The position numbers and the translations under genes are program-made. 64,000 bases of DNA from Galeruca laticollis (taxonomy: Eukaryota; Arthropoda; Insecta; Coleoptera; Chrysomelidae), in assembly GCA_963921935.1 (NCBI GenBank), contig OY998178.1, forward strand, positions 197,998,862 to 198,062,861, read 5' to 3'. The stretch's first letter is position 1. Every line of letters starts with the position of its first letter. This document shows, in pieces, positions 38,750 to 50,259 of this stretch. The notes beneath the pieces are model-generated. The model ran no database searches, was not told the origin of the DNA, and saw only the letters and a list, made by a program, of their open reading frames with translations.

Positions 38750-41700
38750 TAAACGCTTTAAAAGCAAACTTACCTTATATCAAAATTCAAGAAATAAATG
38801 CAAACTTCCTAGTCGACACCGGCAGTTCTAAGTCTCTGATAAATCCCGATTTAGGTTACAAATTTTATAAACACTGCATTTTTGAAGAGCCATTTAATAT
38901 ACAAACAGCACACGGAATTTCGTATCATAATGAAATAGCTCATATTCCATTATTTAAAACTTTTAACTTAAATGAATCTCATAAATTTTATTTATTCAAA
39001 TTTAGCGACAAATTTGATGGTATCATTGGCGTCGATTTATTAAAACAATTAAACGCAAATATAAATGTTCACCAAAAACAAATTGAAACACCCACAGCAA
39101 TTATTCCTTTAATTTTTGATTCAAATGTAAATAATGATAGTAAGGTACAAAAAAATAATTATTCGATTATCACTCCTGGCCGTTGCCAACAAGTTGTTAA
39201 AATCCCTGTAACTGAAACAAATGGCATAGGTATACTCGAATACGAAAACTTAGGAAAAGGTTTAGAAATGCCTAAGGCATTAGTCAATATTCATAATAAT
39301 TTTGCAATTACAACCATCATAAATAGTAACGAAAATCCAGTAAAATTAGATATAAAAGAACCTTTCGAAATTGAAATTTTAAACTTACTAGAAGTAAATT
39401 TTCTTGAAAACATGGAATGTGAATCTGATTCAGAATTAACAACTATTCAACAAAATAAGCTTAAAGAAAACTTAAAAAATCTCAGACTTGATCACTGCAA
39501 TAAAGAAGAAAAACAAGCCATTAGAAATTTGTGTTTTAATAATAGACATATTTTATTGTGACGGAATACCATTAAGTTTTACCAATCAAATAAAACATAA
39601 AATCACTTTGACTGATGATAGCCCTATTTCTACAAAATCTTACAGGCTTCCCGAAATACATAGGGAAGAAGTTAATAGACAAATTACAAAAATGTTAGAC
39701 GAAGGTATTATTGAACCATCTACATCTGCATTTTCCTCGCCAATCTGGATTGTTCCCAAGAAATTAGATGCATCAGGCAAAAAGAAATGGCGTTTAGTTA
39801 TTGATTATAGATAATTAAATGAGAAAACAGTTCAAAATCGATACCCAATTCCTAGAATACACGAAATACTAGACAGACTAGGTAGAGCAAATTACTTCAC
39901 AACACTTGATCTCGCAAGTGGTTTTCACCAAATTTAAATAGATCCTCAAGACATTGACAAGATAGCTTTCAGTACTCCCCAGGGACATTTTCATTTCAAA
40001 CGTATGAGTTTCGGACTTAAAAATGGTCCATCAACTATCCAAAACGTAATGGACAATGTATTGCGTGGTTTGACAGACGAAACGTGCATAGTTTATTTAG
40101 ACGATATCTTAATATATAGTACATCCCTTCAGGAACACTTAGAAAAATTAAAATCTGTTTTTGAAAGACTTAGACAACACAATCTAAAAGTTCAACTTGA
40201 TAAATCTGAATTTTTAAAGAAAAAAATTATGTATTTAGGACATATAATCACACCCAACGGCGTAAAGCCTAACCCAGACAAAATTTCAATCATTAAAAAT
40301 TATCCAGTTCCCAAAAGTCAAACAGAAATTAAAAGCTTCTTAGGTCTCTTAGGTTACTACCGACGTTTCATAGCAGACTTTGCTAAAATAACAAAACCCA
40401 TGACCAAATGTTTGAAAAAAGGTTCAAAAATTATTCATAACGAAGAATTTCTTAATTCATTCCAAACTTGTAAGGAGATATTAACCAATGACCCCATTTT
40501 GCAATATCCTGATTTTTCAAAAACTTTTATTCTCACAACCGATGCTAGTAAATATGCAATAGGTGCAGTTTTATCCCAAGGAAACGTACCCAATGACAAA
40601 CCCATAGCATATGCTTCTAGAACTCTAAATCAATCTGAAATTAACTATTCAGTTATAGAAAAAGAATTGCTTGCCATTGTGTGGGCATGTAAACATTTCA
40701 GGCCTTATTTATACGGGAGACAATTTCATATTTACACAGATCACAAACCTCTTTCTTGGTTATTTAGTCTTAAAGAACCAAATTCCAAATTAGTCCGATG
40801 GCGTTTAAAGTTGGAAGAATATGATTATAAAATCTTCTATAAAAAGGGAAAATTAAATTCCAATACCGATTGCTTATCTCGAATTCCTATCAATGCATTA
40901 GAAACAGAATCAATAGTCAATAACCCCGGAGATTTCCAAGACGATATTCTAGATTTCTTACAGCAGTTTGTTGAAAATATTCCCATAGATCCACAACCTT
41001 CTACAAGTAACACTTATCAATCAAAAGTTAACATTATATCTGACGTACAAATACAACCTCCAACACTACAAGAAAATAATGATTGTAATGATTTAAACAC
41101 TCCTGAACCCTTCTGGACAAAACCTGACTCAGACGACTCTGCCAATATAACAAACCATTCAGCAAAAGATAACAACAGTAACGGTATACCCATTTTAGAC
41201 GAAATGATAAATAATAAAGTACATCAAATTCTTGTTTATCCAAATATATACTCAAAAACAGATGTTTCTCATGAATCATATGAAAATCAAAAAATAATGA
41301 AAATTAAAATTCCCGAGATAATTAACGAAAAATTCATTTTCTGTTTTATAGCTGAATATACAGATTTAAATAATACATTTTATATGTACTTTCATAATGA
41401 TAATTTATATCGTGATTTTAATAATGTTTATCTAAAACATTTTTCTGCAAACGGACTGAAATTAATTAAATGTACTAAATTACTTAATACTGTAAAAGAT
41501 CAGGAAGAACAAATTCTTTTGTTAAAAAACTACTATGAAGGTAAGAATAACCATCGAGGAATCCATGAAACTTTAGAACAACTACGTAAACTTTATTGGA
41601 AAAATATGAAAAATACAATCTCTGACTACATTAATAATTGTACCATTTGTCAAAAAAATAAATATTCAAGACATAATCCTTATGTTCCTCTCATGTTGAC

Positions 41701-42587
41701 AGAAACAGCTTCTAGACCATTCCAAATTGTTCACATAGATGTTTTCGTTTTTGACAGAAAAAGTTATTTAACATTAATTGACGTATTCACAAAATTTGCA
41801 CAAGCAATATTCATTCCAGGCAAATCTGCAGTTGTTATAAACAAAGCACTTAAAATATTTTGTTTCTTTTGGAATTCCCCAATCAATAACAGTCGATAAA
41901 GGTACAGAATTTAACAATGAAACAGTTAAAAATCTCCTGGCATTACATAAAATAAAAGTTCACTTCACAACTCCTGGTCATCACGAGTCAAATTCAATAG
42001 TTGAAAGATTACATTCCACCTTAATAAAACATTTAAGAATTTTAAGAGAAATTTATCCCAATGAAAATGACTTAATGGACTATGCTATTACTGCCTACAA
42101 TAATTCAATACACAGTGCCACGAATTTCACACCTTTTGAACTTACCTTTGGACATACACATTCTAGAAACCCTAACGAAATTTTTATTACTCATTCATTT
42201 TATACAGATTACGTTAATAACCATAAAGAAAAATTAGAACATATTTATGAAGATGTTCGAGAAAAGATGAATAAAAATAAACAAAAAATTATAGAGAAAA
42301 CAAATATACAAGGTGACACAAACATACAATTTAAAATAGGTCAAACTGTATTCAAACGAAACCCCAAAAATCGAAATAAAAAAAGTAAAAGATTTTTAGT
42401 ACCTTATCATATAACAAAAATATTGGATAGAAATAGAGTAGAAATTTCCAGAAAATTATTAAAACATAAGAAACAAATAATAGACAAACAAATAGTACAT
42501 ATTAAAGAATTAAGGAAACCTCCTATTACAGATTCTTCCTCTGGATCGCCAACGCAGAACCAGACACACCCCAGTACCATAACCTAA
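38686..42587 (+). pseudogene. pol: pol of the provirus: protease, RT, RNase H, integrase; several breaks
   Basis: In order: aspartic protease (FLVDTGSSKSLIN, active DTGSS near 38815); RT with KWRLVIDYR, YFTTLDLASGFH, FGLKNGPSTIQNVMDNVL and the YLDD box at 40094-40105; RNase H (LTTDASKYAIGAVLSQ; IYTDHKPLSWL); and integrase with an HHCC zinc finger (HRGIHETLEQL ... NCTICQKNKY) and DDE core (VHIDVFV; VDKGTEF; the Glu in NSIVERLHSTL). Breaks seen: a frame change near 39550, stops at 39812-39814 and near 39937, and a frame change near 41870. The polyprotein would act in the cytoplasmic capsid and nucleus. Confidence 0.85.
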
Positions 42588-42599
42588 ATGATAATCCCG

Positions 42600-44225
42600 G
42601 TCTTTTTCCTCTTCATTTAGGAACAGCACAAATTAAAATAAACTATTGGACGTTTATACATATATTTGATATTACAAACATTAACAAAGAATTTCTTGCT
42701 TTAAAGGAACAATATAATAATCTCTATAACTCTTTATTGAAATCACCTGAAATTTATAGTTTTAATAAACATTTTCAAAATTCTTATCACCTGATCAAGT
42801 TAATTGAACAAAAGATTACTCTTCAATTGAACCAGTTAATTCCATTTTGGAACACAAAATCAAAGAGATCATTATTTGACGGATTAGGATCTGCAATAAA
42901 ATTTATAACCGGAAATTTAGATCAAAATGATGCAAAGCGTTATGACGAAGCCATTACATATTTATCTAACAGTCAAAACAAGTTGAAATCTCTTATTCAC
43001 GATCAAATAACTTTACTCCAATCGTCTATCAACAACTTTGAGAATAATACCAAAATATTAGCTCATAACCAATTAATATTAAATTCACGTATCAATGATT
43101 TACAAAAAATAATTACACACTTGAATATAGATAAAGTAGAAACTTATCACTATTTTGCAATAGAACAACTTGTTTCACAATTTTCTATAAGTTTTCAAAT
43201 AACATATGATATACTTGAAAAAATTGAAACGGCAATCAGTTTTGCCAAACTTAATACTTTTCACAATTCAATAGTTGATCCTAACGATCTGTTTTCTGAA
43301 ATATTAGAAGTCAGTAAAAACATAGACAAAAATAACAAATTTCCAATCAATTTGTCTTTGCAAAACATTTTATTGCTTGAGAAAATAATTGAAATCAAAA
43401 GCTATAGTAAAGGTAACAATATAATTTTCATACTAGAAATACCAATTGTCGAAAATTCAGAATATAATTACTATCATCTCTATTCTTTACCTACACCATC
43501 AAAACAATCCTTTAAAAGGATTATACCACAATCCAAATTTATCCTTTTTAAACGATCAACATTACACCTTCTCAGAAGAAAGCTGCAAAGAAATATCTCA
43601 AGAAGATTTCCTGTGTAGTGATCTCCAAAAGTTACCAATTACTCAACACACTCCTTGCGAAGTACAACTACTTAAGTACTCTCAGTCAAGAGATTTATTA
43701 TGTAAACAAATTCCAGTGATTATCAATAATGTAAAAATTCAGAAGATAGAAGACAACCAGTGGATCGTAATATCTCCATTTAACACAGTGGCCATCCAAA
43801 AATGTGGTAAAAACATGAATAACATTCCACTAAACGGTAGTTTTATAATTGAATTAAATAACCAGTGCGTAGTCTCAATAAACAATTTCACATTAAAAAC
43901 TTTTTCAAGTAATATACCAAAATATAAAAGTGTAGAACTTCCTAAATTGCAATTTTCGAACGAAGACTTTAAAACAGACTCTTTTCATTTAAATAAAGTG
44001 CAAATAGACTCAGTGAATTTAGATGAATTAAGTAACATGCAGAACATACTCCAAGAAGACAAATCGAAATTAGCAAGATTGGACTTGGCTCCTGTTCATT
44101 TCAAAAAGATTAGTTTTTACACAATATTATTATATATTAAGGTCTTTTTAAGCATAATCCTAGTAGCCTTCAAAATTTACAAAAGAAAACAGAAGAAGAT
44201 TAAGAAGAAAAATGAGAAGAAATAA
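42600..44225 (+). pseudogene. env: env-like gene of the provirus (fusion-protein type), frameshifted
   Basis: An open frame from about 42600 includes a basic cleavage-type motif followed by a short Gly/Leu-rich segment (near 42860), a layout typical of errantivirus Env proteins related to baculovirus F proteins. A long helical region follows. Near 43500 the frame changes; the second frame (to TAA 44223-44225) has scattered Cys residues, a single hydrophobic membrane segment near 44120-44165 and a lysine-rich cytoplasmic tail. No signal peptide is in frame; in this group env is made from a spliced RNA. The product is predicted to be a membrane glycoprotein and is not intact here. Confidence 0.75.
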
Positions 44226-44289
44226 GGAAAAAGGGATTTCAAAAACTTTCCTGGCATCTCAAACTCTGGAGAAACCCCATAGTTTTCTC

Positions 44290-44303
44290 TTTGGCCGGAG
44301 GAG
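44290..44303 (+). promoter_or_regulatory. Polypurine-rich tract before the 3' LTR
   Basis: The stretch TTGGCCGGAGGAG directly precedes the 3' LTR and is the expected plus-strand primer region, although shorter and less pure than usual. Confidence 0.45.
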
Positions 44304-44486
44304 TTAAGGTACGACAATGGCTGACTCATATATAATATTAGCATACGCTGTATTTCTTCAAAAACTTATATAAATGAATAATGATGTAATAAACAGAGAG
44401 ATTTTTTGTAACCTTCATAGAATAAATGTCTTAAATAGTAATTTTTTTGTTTTTAAAAAGTATTTTTCGAAGTGACGAAATATAAT
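44304..44486 (+). repeat. 3' LTR
   Basis: Same length as the 5' LTR, beginning TTAAGGTACGACAATGGCTG and ending GAAATATAAT. Noted differences from the 5' copy are single bases near positions 7, 22, 40, 47 and 103 of the LTR. Confidence 0.88.
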
Positions 44487-44489
44487 TAT

Positions 44490-45236
44490 TATAATTATAT
44501 TTGTGCACGTCCTGCGAGTTTGCCCTGCGAGTTTGCCCAAGATAGCTTTTAATAGAAATGTATTTAAAGCTATGTCAGTTTCACTAGCAAATACTGATAT
44601 TAAACTTTCACAATTTCCAATAAATATTGTTAAAGTATGAGGGTTTCCATCATAATAAGGAATAGAATCTAAATATAATTTTAGTAATTGATAATTTACT
44701 GAAGGAGTAGACATTTCTAAGTTTAGAGTATTATTTAAACTGTTTTCTATAGGACTATCTGGTTCGCTTAATGTTAAACTTTTTTCTAAAAATATTTCTA
44801 AAGTACTAATATCTATATCACTCATAAATTACTATCAAAAGGAAATTAAGGAAAGAAAAGTACTTACAAAAGGAAAACTTTGATCATCTTCTTATTTCTA
44901 GCTTAATTCTAGTTCTTCTAGGTTCAGTCGATGCGGTACCAAACCCAAGATCTTCTTACTTCTAACTTATTTCTAATTCTTATAGATTCGATCGATGTTA
45001 GACCAAACCCAAGATGTAATCTTCGATTTTCTTTTCTTCTTCGAAGTTGACGATTGATCGGTTCAGAACTATCGGATTGTATTCGATATTCGCTCGAACA
45101 AGTCAAATAGTTCAAAGTTCGATATTCACTCGAAAGAAACCGGTCACTAAAGTTCGAAATTTTCGGTAAATCGTTGATACGAAAGCTCACGTACTATACG
45201 TTAAAAAACTCCGAAAATCCTACTACGACTGCGCCA
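44490..45236 (-). repeat. Inverted partial copy of the provirus leader and gag start
   Basis: Reverse complement of about 36944-37640. It begins right after the 3' LTR and ends exactly at the first base of the primer-binding site (complement of TGGCGC at 45231-45236). The gag start (MSDIDISTLEIF) is at 44825 on the minus strand and breaks off after GKLAG. It has small differences: a 13-bp repeat of CTGCGAGTTTGCC at 44510-44535 and an extra 15 bp near 45058-45072. It is therefore not a recent exact copy of the adjacent element. Confidence 0.85.
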
Positions 45237-45808
45237 ACATTGGGATCTCTCAGGTAATCCCTATGCATTTTTCTTTTGTTTTTTATCTTTTTGATAATGT
45301 ATGGTGGTAGTTCGTGGATGTAGTGTTTTATTTTCAGGTCTGGGCTGTTTTCTATTGTGAGTGATGTTATTGTGGTGTTGAATTGTTCAACTTTTCCTCT
45401 ATCAATTGGATCGTCCCCCATACCATCAATGTACTCCTCCAACTTTTCGTTAAGTTTGTCTATATCACACTTCTTGATGTTTTTATTATTTCTTGCTCTA
45501 TGATTCATCTTTGTAAGTGATGGTTATTTCTATTACATCATGTTCTGTTCCTAAATCTGGATGGGTTTTTACTGTTACTATATTATTTTTGATGTTTTTC
45601 ATGTATATTACATGATCAAACTTCCACCATGCACATTAGTGTTTACTATGTTTCCATTTAGTTGTAGAATGTTCCAGTTTCTGTAGTTTGTGTTATTATT
45701 TTCTTTTGTTTTTGTTTCCACAAATAATGCACAGTTTATTTTATGCCTCTCAATAATGTTGTTGATGAGGTGTTTTCTCGGTGAGTAACTGTTGAGATTG
45801 GTGTACAT
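45237..45808 (-). pseudogene. Jockey-like LINE endonuclease, central part deleted
   Basis: The minus strand starts ORF2 with MYTNLNSYSPRKHLINNIIE and CALFVETKTK (catalytic Glu region). At about 45610 it jumps to KTHPDLGTEHDVIEITITY, the last strand of the endonuclease, then to the linker CDIDKLNEKLEEYIDGMG and HELPPYIIKKIKNKRKMHRD before the provirus fragment at 45236. The core with the Asp/His catalytic residues is missing. Confidence 0.6.
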
Positions 45809-45812
45809 GATT

Positions 45813-47170
45813 TTAAGTGTCGACGTGAACTTGAATATTATTATTCCCTTGGATAGGTAGAGTGGGCGAAGTCGTCGAAGGTTGCTCCAAGTCGAACATC
45901 AAAATATACAGTTTATTTCCCGAGAAATGCGCAACTGTGCCTATGGAGTATTGAGCGACGAATTTTTTCCTCAGCTTTGCAATTATTTCATCTCTGTTAG
46001 TGCAATTCATTTTATTTAGTTTGTTGACACATGTGTCAATAATCATATCGTGAATTGTGACTGCTGAATGTATTTTGGAGTTTTTGATTATTTTCGGGTC
46101 GATTTCGTGAGATTTCTTGTTGAGTGTCTTGATCTGACTATTAGGAATGGTTTTCAGATCCACATGATGCGCATTTTGATGGTAGATGACTGTTGCATTT
46201 GCTATAGTGGTGAGGATCTTCGCATTTGGTGTATTTTATAGGTGTTGTGAAGTGTTCACGTGCGTGAGTGATTGCTTGACAGCGAGAACATGGTTGTGGG
46301 GTTGGTGCCAGTGGGTTGCTTGGATATCTGTGTTTATAGAACATCGCCTCCACCAGCAACTTTTCTTATGCCTCCAAACAGGGTGTGATTACTCTAATCA
46401 TTAATGTTGGTTTGTTTGTTGCTCTTGATATAATTCGTTTGCAATAACAATGTTCTATTTTGCATTTTGTTAAGTGTTTACTAATTTCGTTTTCGGAAAA
46501 GTGATGTTCGAACGAACCTATACGATACTATATGAAGCACCAGCGTCAGGTCAGTTCTTAGTGGGTATTTGTGATGCTTGGGTTTCCTTATAATTTGATA
46601 TTTTTTTATCGGAAATTAGTTGATGAAGAGTGTTTGTTATAGTTGTTTTGTTTAGATTGGACTTTAGTACAAAGCCCTGCTTTGTTGAAAGTATTACATC
46701 CTCTGTGTTTGGAGGAACAGTGTCCCATACATCTGAGAATTTTTTGCGTATTAAGTCTTCAGGGGCCTTTATGTAGAATAAGTATTTAAATGGTTTGTTT
46801 GTGATCTCCCTCATTTTTGCAGAAAAATTTGGTCTGTATAGTGAGTCTGTGGGATTTGTTTCATTTGTTGCCTTGTTTTTGTTTTGCAGTGTATTTTCCA
46901 TTGAGCTTTCTTCTTGAATGTTTTTATTGATATTGCTTCTGCTTGGCTGATAATTGTGTGTATTTGGTGTTCAGCTTGTTTTGCTGGACTGCTGTTAGTA
47001 GGGAGGCCAAATATTACTCTTTTGATATCTTCAGCATCAGGAATAAATTGTTTTAGGTTATTCGATGTAGGGGAGTTTCTTCGCCTTTTCCTTTTGTGAT
47101 GCACTTTTCTCCATGTTCCATTGTCCTCTATTTCCATCTCTGAGTATTCTCCATCACTTGAACTGCTCAT
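45813..47170 (-). pseudogene. Jockey-like LINE ORF1 (nucleic-acid chaperone with zinc knuckles), frameshifted
   Basis: MSSSSDGEYSEMEIEDNGTW begins the frame at 47170. The sequence runs through a basic stretch (HHKRKRRRNS) and, in other frames, KPFKYLFYIKAPEDLIRKKF at 46810-46740. It then has Cys/His motifs CSRCQAITHAREHF, KCEDPHHYSKC and CASCGSENH at about 46290-46145, as in Jockey-type ORF1 CCHC knuckles, ending with a hydrophilic tail at 45813. ORF1 proteins bind element RNA. At least two frameshifts are needed to read through. Confidence 0.6.
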
Positions 47171-47559
47171 GGTGATGTTTTGTCTCCTGGACTATTGTTA
47201 AAGTTCTCTAAATCACGTCTGTTCTCTTTGGTAGCTAGCAGGTTACTCTCTTGATGTTATGTCACTGGTAGAATTAAATGTCCCCAATAGTTGATACTTT
47301 TGGAATTAGTTACGTTTAATTGTCCTAAGGTCAATCACCAGTTTTGTAAAAATTCACATAGTGATTGTTCTACTTTTTCACAATACACAGAAAAACTCGT
47401 ATTTTGATTTAAAGTTAACGATCTATTAAGTACCGATAAGCGATGTTTACTTGTCGGCTACCAAAATAGGAATGCATATTTTGTATATTATAAGACATTT
47501 AGATAGTTTATAAGTGAGTGTTGTGTGTTTTGTTTAATATAAAAAACATAAGTTCTTAA

Positions 47560-48770
47560 AAACTTGTTGGTGCCAGAGGAAAAACTATCCATAGTCAAGA
47601 CCGGAAAATTGTAGAAAATGTTGCAAATTTCATGCAATCTGAAACGGAAATTGGAATTCAAATTCCTATACAAAACCATCGGTAAGTCCAATAAAAAATA
47701 ATGTATAGCATTCAGGCAGATCAATAGAAAAGTTTCTAGATATAAATAAATTCTTCTAAGTAATGATTTATGTTTTGGTTATAAAGAAAATACTAATACT
47801 CATTAATTATCTCATACACAGAAAAACTCTATGCTTTGCATATTTACAGCAAGACAAGTTTATATAGTGTTATATTTCTTTTATCTGCAGAATCCATATC
47901 TTCATCTGGTTTTGATATGTTGAAAAAGCCAAATAATTACATTTATTATTCATTTTTACACTGCAAATATCACTGATTTTCAATAATTATATTTTTAAAT
48001 TTCAGAGAGCGAACTCTAAAAGCAACTGGTGTGAGTAAAAGTACTTACACCAGAATTAAAAAGGAAGCCTTATCTACTTCTTTTAGGTCTCGACAATTTA
48101 GACCAAGGAAGCACTAAAGTTTGGAGAATTGCAAAATATTTAGGATATCATTTACAATTTCTACAACCTGGAGAAAAGGGCTCCTACTTTAAATTGTAAG
48201 TTTGATAAAATTAAATAATAATAAAGATACTATAATTAATTATCAATCAAGAAACTTTTGCCAGTTTTATTTTAGTACGAATTTTTAAGATATAATTACC
48301 TTTAATAATGTTTTAGAAAAATAGTTTTATATTAAAGTATAAGTACATTCCTTTCCAGAAAGTAAACATTGCTTTATATTTTACTGTAAGTAAAACTTCT
48401 TTGTGGCGGTTGCTAAAAACAAAAGAACAAAAATTAAGATAAAATTACAAAAAGCTTTGTAAAATTAAAGATATTGATATGTAACATGCATAAGTATTTA
48501 ATTAAAAGTAATACCTTTATTGTAGATGGCAGCCCACACAAGATGACAAAAAGGTGATTATGGAATCGCATGATATTCGCCTTAAGGACGTTTCCAAGAT
48601 TCATTCATTACTTCTCCAAGCGCAGAAATACAAAATAATTTTCAGATCTGGCAACATTGCATCACAGACCAATAACAAAATTCAATTTGCACTGTTGAGA
48701 TTTTGGTACATTGAAAATTATAAAGAATTGTTTAAAAATGGTAGGTTTATAAAAAATAATTTGTGAAAGA
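47560..48770 (+). pseudogene. N-terminal relic of a Tc1-like transposase gene
   Basis: At 47563-47692 the plus strand reads RGKTIHSQDRKIVENVANFM followed by GTAAGT. At 48004 an exon-like piece after TTTCAG reads ERTLKATGVSKSTYTRIKKE (helix-turn-helix). Near 48525 it reads RWQPTQDDKKVIMESHDIRL. This order (GK...V.NV, RT..ATG.S...RI..E, DR..L.E.HDIR) is that of the DDE_3-type Tc1-like transposases seen elsewhere in the window. No catalytic domain follows; the last open piece is 48554-48766. Part of it appears spliced in the original gene. Confidence 0.5.
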
Positions 48771-49142
48771 ATAATTAAAAACGTAATTAGTACCGATGTC
48801 TAATGGAAAAAATGAAGAGTTCAAGAAGTTATCCACAATACAACGAATTGAGAAATTGTAATGAAAATATTATAGTTACTCTAAGAATACAAGCTAAAAA
48901 ATTGAAATGCACCGATTTGATATTCCTAAACTTTTACAAGAAATAAGTAATGCCAAAATACCTGAAATTCTAGATTTAATTCAATTTTTGGCTTTGCAGA
49001 CACTTTGGCTATGTTTCAGCTGCATTGACTGACAGGCAGGGTTCTGGTCAATTCATATTAGAAACATTGAGCAAATATTTATTACACACCTCTGATGATG
49101 ATCAGCAATTATTTCACAACGCAGCATATCGTCTGTGTAATA

Positions 49143-49392
49143 CTAATACCTCATAACTCTCAAAAATGCGATAATGCGGTTTTATAGTTATCCGGTCACA
49201 TAAGCCACTTTTGATATAATGAAAAATTCTCGTAAGCCACAGTGGGCAACTTAATACATAAAATGCTATGTTCTAATACCTCGTATTCTCTATGTGTTTA
49301 TGACTAATAGTAATACCTCGTAACGCATCGTATTAATACCTTGTATACCACTTTTCCCTACGCAACGGTCACTGCTAATATCTTGTAAGCCA
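49143..49392 (+). repeat. Cluster of a TAATACCTCGTAAGCCAC-like motif
   Basis: Related copies at about 49143 (TAATACCTCATAAC), 49199 (CATAAGCCAC), 49231 (CGTAAGCCAC), 49273 (TAATACCTCGTATTC), 49310 (TAATACCTCGTAACGC), 49333 (TAATACCTTGTATACCAC) and 49375 (TAATATCTTGTAAGCCAC). The cluster ends about 120 bp before the first exon of the DUF7869-type gene, where a promoter or transposon subterminal repeats could lie. Confidence 0.65.
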
Positions 49393-49514
49393 CGTTTTCG
49401 CATTATCATTATTGCTTCATAGTAGGCTGTTGTTTTTACGAAGTTCTAGTGAAACGTTGTGGTTTAAGTGAATTTAAAGTACTGTATTGACGTTATTAGT
49501 GAAAACTATTAAAA

Positions 49515-50180
49515 ATGTCGATTGGTTTGAGAGGAAGAAAAATATTGGCATTATTAGAAACTGAGCTAAATAATGGTAAGTTGTATATTTATTATTTAAA
49601 AATAAAAACCAAATTTTAAAAGTAAACATTGACTACCTTTTTAAATGTTTTAATTCCCTGCAGATATTGTGGAACTACTGTGTTGGTACAAAAATATAAA
49701 CTCGAGATTTCACTGTTTTCCTTGTTTTAGGATCCCGTTAACCTCATAAACCTAACCAAAATGCTGGTGTCTGTTTTTTTGTAACTATGTTTTTGGTTGG
49801 TTTTTCGAATTATGTAATTACAGCTTTGTCTTATTTGCTTTGTAGGTGCTGATAACGGAAATTGTCAAAATAATGTATCATCGGAAGACAACGTCCAGTT
49901 ATCAAATGAGATAACCATAGAAAATATTGAAACATGTCAAGTCGAATCACTTCCAATTGTACTAAGTGACCTTACCAATGCTGTAATAGAATATTATGAT
50001 ATAGATCATGGTGGTGTTTCTTCTGTAATCAATTATAGTGAAATAAGTGACCTTATCCCTGAAGTGAAAGATTATGTTAAACTGATCCCAATGATTAGAA
50101 TTATGTACCAAATAATTAAAGTGACCACGTTGGTGGTAGCGTTACACAACTCGAAAATGAGAATCAGATTGTAGATTACA
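49515..50180 (+). pseudogene. DUF7869-type gene, 5' exons
   Basis: Exon 1 (49515-49575) reads MSIGLRGRKILALLETELNN and ends at GTAAGT in phase 1. Exon 2 follows TTTGTAG at 49846, continues in phase with GADNGNCQNNVSSEDNVQLS, and is acidic and Ser/Asn-rich up to the LINE junction near 50180 (after a frame change near 50122: HVGGSVTQLENENQIVDYK). The gene resumes beyond the LINE at about 55212. The acidic N-terminus preceding a basic Cys block matches the copy at 28726. Function unknown. Confidence 0.5.
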
Positions 50181-50259
50181 AGGGGATCGATTGGCCTATA
50201 GCTGGCCTTTCCACACTGCGAGCTGAAAAGATCTTTTGTGTATACCCTCCATCTATTCT

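Larger units (their letters stand above)
36761..44486 (+). mobile_element. Ty3/Gypsy errantivirus-like provirus (old copy, defective)
   Basis: Two 183-bp LTRs (36761-36943 and 44304-44486) differ at about five positions. They bracket a primer-binding site, gag, pol (protease, RT, RNase H, integrase) and an env-like gene, with a purine-rich tract before the 3' LTR. The order and the LTR/PBS type are those of the 17.6/297 errantivirus group of insects. All three genes contain stops or frameshifts, so the copy is defective. Its host target is the Jockey-like LINE. No target duplication was found, because an inverted piece of the element lies beyond the 3' LTR. Confidence 0.88.
34837..47465 (-). 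mobile_element. Jockey-like LINE split by a Gypsy provirus
   Basis: The minus strand carries ORF1 (47170-45813), an endonuclease start and end (45808-45237) and RT (36786-35340). The 3' end near 34837 has AATAAA and a TAATAATAATAA-type tail. Provirus and attached inverted fragment occupy 36761-45236 in the middle of the linker between endonuclease and RT. The leader upstream of ORF1 extends to about 47465. Edges are approximate and no target duplication was found. Confidence 0.7.

Noticed and set aside
42594..42627. ATG followed by a hydrophobic run as the env signal peptide
   Set aside because: It is in a different frame from the env coding sequence and stops after ten codons.
49143..49392. 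Regularly repeated motif resembling a CRISPR array
   Set aside because: Repeats are short, variable and irregularly spaced, and the host is a eukaryote.
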